Shown: piece after piece, positions 61,488 through 64,000 of the stretch
Layout of the letters: each line of letters opens with the position of its first letter
Numbering within the stretch: position 1 is the stretch's first letter
Origin: Oasisia sp. SBJ-2009
Taxonomy: Eukaryota > Annelida > Polychaeta > Sabellida > Siboglinidae
Direction: 5' to 3'
Assembly (NCBI GenBank): GCA_964017155.1
Contig: OZ024864.1
Location: 30,126,634-30,190,633, forward strand
Length of the DNA: 64,000 nt
Program-made: the position numbers and the translations under genes
Notes under the pieces: model-generated
The model's input: the letters and a program-made list of their open reading frames with translations, nothing else
The model's database searches: none
Told to the model about the DNA's origin: nothing

Positions 61488-61816
61488 GTAAAGGCAGTTC
61501 TTATATAGCGCAGTATCCAGTCCTCAGGACCGCTCAAAGCGTTTTACCCTTTACTTCCCTGACAGACCTGTTCACTCATATACCATCTCGGCTTCTCTGG
61601 GAAGCATCCAGCCATATGATACAATTAATGCGCGAAGGCTGCTCGTACAAATATCCACCACTGTCTATAGTCAGGTACTCATTTAAACAGCTGAGTGAAC
61701 TGGAGCAATGTAGAGTGAAAAAACTTGCCCAAGGTTTTAACACCGCAGCCAGGATTCGAACCCGGGTTCTCGTAGTCGAGAGTCCGAAGCTCTACCACTG
61801 AGCCACTGCGCTCTAC
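61488..61816 (-). mobile_element. tRNA-derived SINE, best-preserved copy
   Basis: On the - strand the head reads GCAGTGGCTCAGTGGTAGAG and then CCGGGTTCGAATCC (box B near 61755-61767), followed by a body of about 230 bp ending in GCGCTATATAAGAACTGCC and a short T/A-rich end. Same family as 15925-16205. Confidence 0.88.
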
Positions 61817-61974
61817 AAACTGATTAAACTGATGATACTAAAGGTAGGATAACGTAAGTAGGCATATTATGAATATTAAATCAAATCTGTCTTTTTTAAG
61901 TATGCTGAATACAAGGAATCACTACAAAACACTGCACGTTCATTGCTTTGTTGACTATTGACCAGCTAACGAAC

Positions 61975-62860
61975 AGAACGCTGACCTATTCAACGTCGCA
62001 CACTTCAGAGCGAAGACCAAGACTACTAGGATATTGACGAGAGAGCTGCTATTCGCAGATGACAGTGCAATGGTTGCACACTCTGCTGAAGGGATGCAGA
62101 AAATAGTGGAGGCTTTCTCCATTGCGTCAAATAAGTTCAGCCTGAAGATTAACATCAAGAAGACCGAGGCGCTGTACCAACCCAACTCTACAAGAACCCG
62201 AGAGGAGGATATCATGGTTGATGGAAATAAGCTGAACTCCGTTCTGGAATTCACCTACCTCGGAAGCACTATATCAAGTAATGGATGCATTGACGATGAA
62301 ATACAGAGGAGGGTGGCCAAGGCTAGTGCATCTTTCGGACGACTATGCCAGAGACTTTGGAGCAACCACCATGTGTCCATGTGGGTTAAACGCAAGGTAT
62401 ACCGTGCAATCGTGCTGTCCACCCTCCTATACGGAGCCGAGGCCTGGACAGTGTACAGACGACAGGTAAAAAAGCTGCATGCCTTCATGATGCGACATCT
62501 GCGTTCAATCATGAGGATAACCTGGATGGACAAAGTGACAAACAAGGAAATACTCGAACGGACAGGGCTACCATCTATGGAAGGTCTTCTGATCAAAAAG
62601 AACCTCCAGTGGACTGGACACCTCATGGGGATGTCACCAGACAGGCTACCAAAGCAGGTTCTCTACTCCCAACTGTCTTCTGGTCAGAGAAAGAGAGGGC
62701 GCCCTCGTCTCCGGTTCAAAGATACCATCAAGAGAAACCAGAAGCTGAGAGACATAACAATCGAGTCATGGACATCACTCTCGCAGCAGTGAAATAAATG
62801 GAGAGCAACAGTCAGGTGATGGAAGCAGTCTTTGTCGCTTCGCGACCGACAGCATGATGA
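61975..62860 (+). pseudogene. LINE reverse transcriptase C-terminal part
   Basis: An open frame of 252 codons (62034-62792) begins at the catalytic core (ELLFADDSAMVAHSAEGMQK) and includes KKTEALYQP, LGSTISSNG, LYGAEAWTVYRRQVKKL, WTGHLMGM and KRGRPRLRFKD, the classic end of non-LTR reverse transcriptases. The 5' part is missing, as usual for 5'-truncated insertions. It sits in duplicated background, since flanking sequence resumes at TGTAAGAAAATGAAGGA as at 38440. Confidence 0.9.
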
Positions 62861-62861
62861 T

Positions 62862-64000
62862 GTAAGAAAATGAAGGATCGAGTGCAATGTTGGTATGAAA
62901 TTTGTTGTTGTTCCATATGAGTTTATTGGAATTAATGGGAAGAGTCTGGATTAACGGTATTAACATTCACAATGATGAAAGTGTTTTCCGAAGTGTGTAA
63001 CCTAACGTGTTCTATCGTTTCTAATATCTAAACATACTGTTACAGATTATCTTTCAGCATATGGTGATCGGTCCCGCAATTACCTCCACGCATGGCTCGT
63101 GTACTGTGGATGTACATCTGTTCCCGACACCTCGTGATGATGAAGTCGATCATATGCAGTGTCCGGAACAGTGATGCAGTCAAGTGGTATTGCGTTCATC
63201 CTTCTGCTTGAATATGATTTTCGTCACTATCAGTTCGAAATCAGAGCACAGAGCTAGTAGAAGCTCGCCATTGGAGTTGCGTTTCCCAATCCCATGTTTG
63301 TCCATGACCAAGGGCCACTTGTCAGTGTGTCTTCCTATCCTCACATTAAGGTTTCCTATCAGCAGTAGCGTATCTGTACGTGGGATGCCAATAGGTACAC
63401 TTGCCAGCTGGTTGTAGAAGGCATCCATGTTTTCATCTGGGTTTGTCATTGTTGGAGCGTACACGCTGATAATTGTAGCAAAGTTGTCCTTGCTCAGAGG
63501 TAGTCTCTTCATGATTCTGTCACTTACCGGCCATGGCATTTCTGTCAGCTTTGTGGCGATATCCTTTTTGATAGTAAAGCTCACTCCAGCCTCTTTTTCC
63601 TTCGGGTTTGCCACTCCAGAAGAAAGAGTTATCAATGATAGACTTAGCGGATTATGTGCATATATATAAAAATAAAACTCACTATAAATAAAAACATATA
63701 TTTAATCGTGATGTGATTGTTTGTGATTCTGCGCACACACTATAATATTATGTTGAAGAACGATTACTGACAAACTAGTTGGTGAATATGCAAGGTGTAT
63801 ATTCTAAAATAATAATTATAATTTATGATGTTAAGTTGTGCTGTCAATGAAAAAAATATTGGTAGGGTGAACTTCATGTAGTAGCGGGTATGGCTGTCTC
63901 TGAATGGGAGGGGTAATTTATAGTCTCGGCATAAGACTACGAAAGTTTTTGTGTCGTTTAAATAGCAATAATAAATGTCCAGGTATGAGACAAACGCCTA
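62862..64000. repeat. Duplicate of 38440-39556
   Basis: The order, the LINE endonuclease insertion and the right flank (ACTAGTTGGTGAATATGCAA, then GACAAACGCCTA at the window end) match with an offset of about 24.44 kb. Confidence 0.9.
63060..63620 (-). pseudogene. LINE endonuclease fragment, copy 2
   Basis: Longer open part than copy 1. ISVYAPTMTNPDEN, LLIGNLNVRIGRHTDKWP (GDFN motif altered to GNLN) and KHGIGKRNSNGELLLALCSD identify the AP-endonuclease domain of a LINE. Further 3' pieces are frameshifted. It points away from the reverse transcriptase fragment at 62 kb, so the two are separate insertions. Confidence 0.88.

Overview
The window is animal nuclear DNA. Coding sequence is split into short exons with GT-AG introns, and most of the rest is microsatellites, minisatellites, tRNA-derived SINEs, LINE and Ty3/gypsy debris, MITE-like elements and long inverted repeats. 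The repeat style, with GGCCGGTTTCAT-type elements, fits a marine invertebrate, perhaps a mollusc. That guess is weak, because nothing here fixes the species.

Left part (1-22,140). A decayed Ty3/gypsy fragment lies on the + strand (690-3695). From 22,138 down to about 5.9 kb on the - strand is the main gene. I rebuilt twelve coding exons (22037-22079, 20648-20809, 16560-17015, 15746-15913, 14835-15293, 13952-14097, 11979-12614, 10569-10650, 9738-9935, 9288-9524, 8029-8259, 5911-6309). Their splice phases all match and give about 1,072 codons. The order is macro domain, second degenerate macro domain, linker, two UNC5-like death domains, linker, three PARP14-type RRMs, then a PARP14-like region. 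No PARP catalytic domain is visible. ADP-ribose recognition, death-fold signalling and RRMs in one polypeptide suggest an innate-immune or cell-death adaptor (inference). Its introns hold private tandem arrays. One of them repeats a splice acceptor about 15 times in a 33-bp unit. Another is a 2.6-kb tetranucleotide array.

Middle (22-36 kb). There is no convincing gene. This stretch holds a 13-bp minisatellite, a nested palindromic element (24463-25158), a long inverted repeat (26990-28830), an LTR retrotransposon with LTRs and a 5-bp target duplication but a large internal deletion (30114-32875), a SINE, and a 28-bp GC-rich minisatellite (34530-36197).

Right part (36-64 kb). This is built from repeated, partly inverted blocks. 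It carries one unrecognised secreted-protein gene with a TATA promoter (39994-41644). It also carries two broken copies of a calcineurin-like metallophosphoesterase gene (44106-47174 and 57802-59106), LINE fragments, two further arrays of the 28-bp minisatellite, a giant palindrome (about 53.6-57.6 kb) and a foldback (60.08-61.46 kb). The end of the window (63.0-64.0 kb) repeats 38.6-39.55 kb, just upstream of the secreted-protein gene, so another copy may lie just beyond the window.
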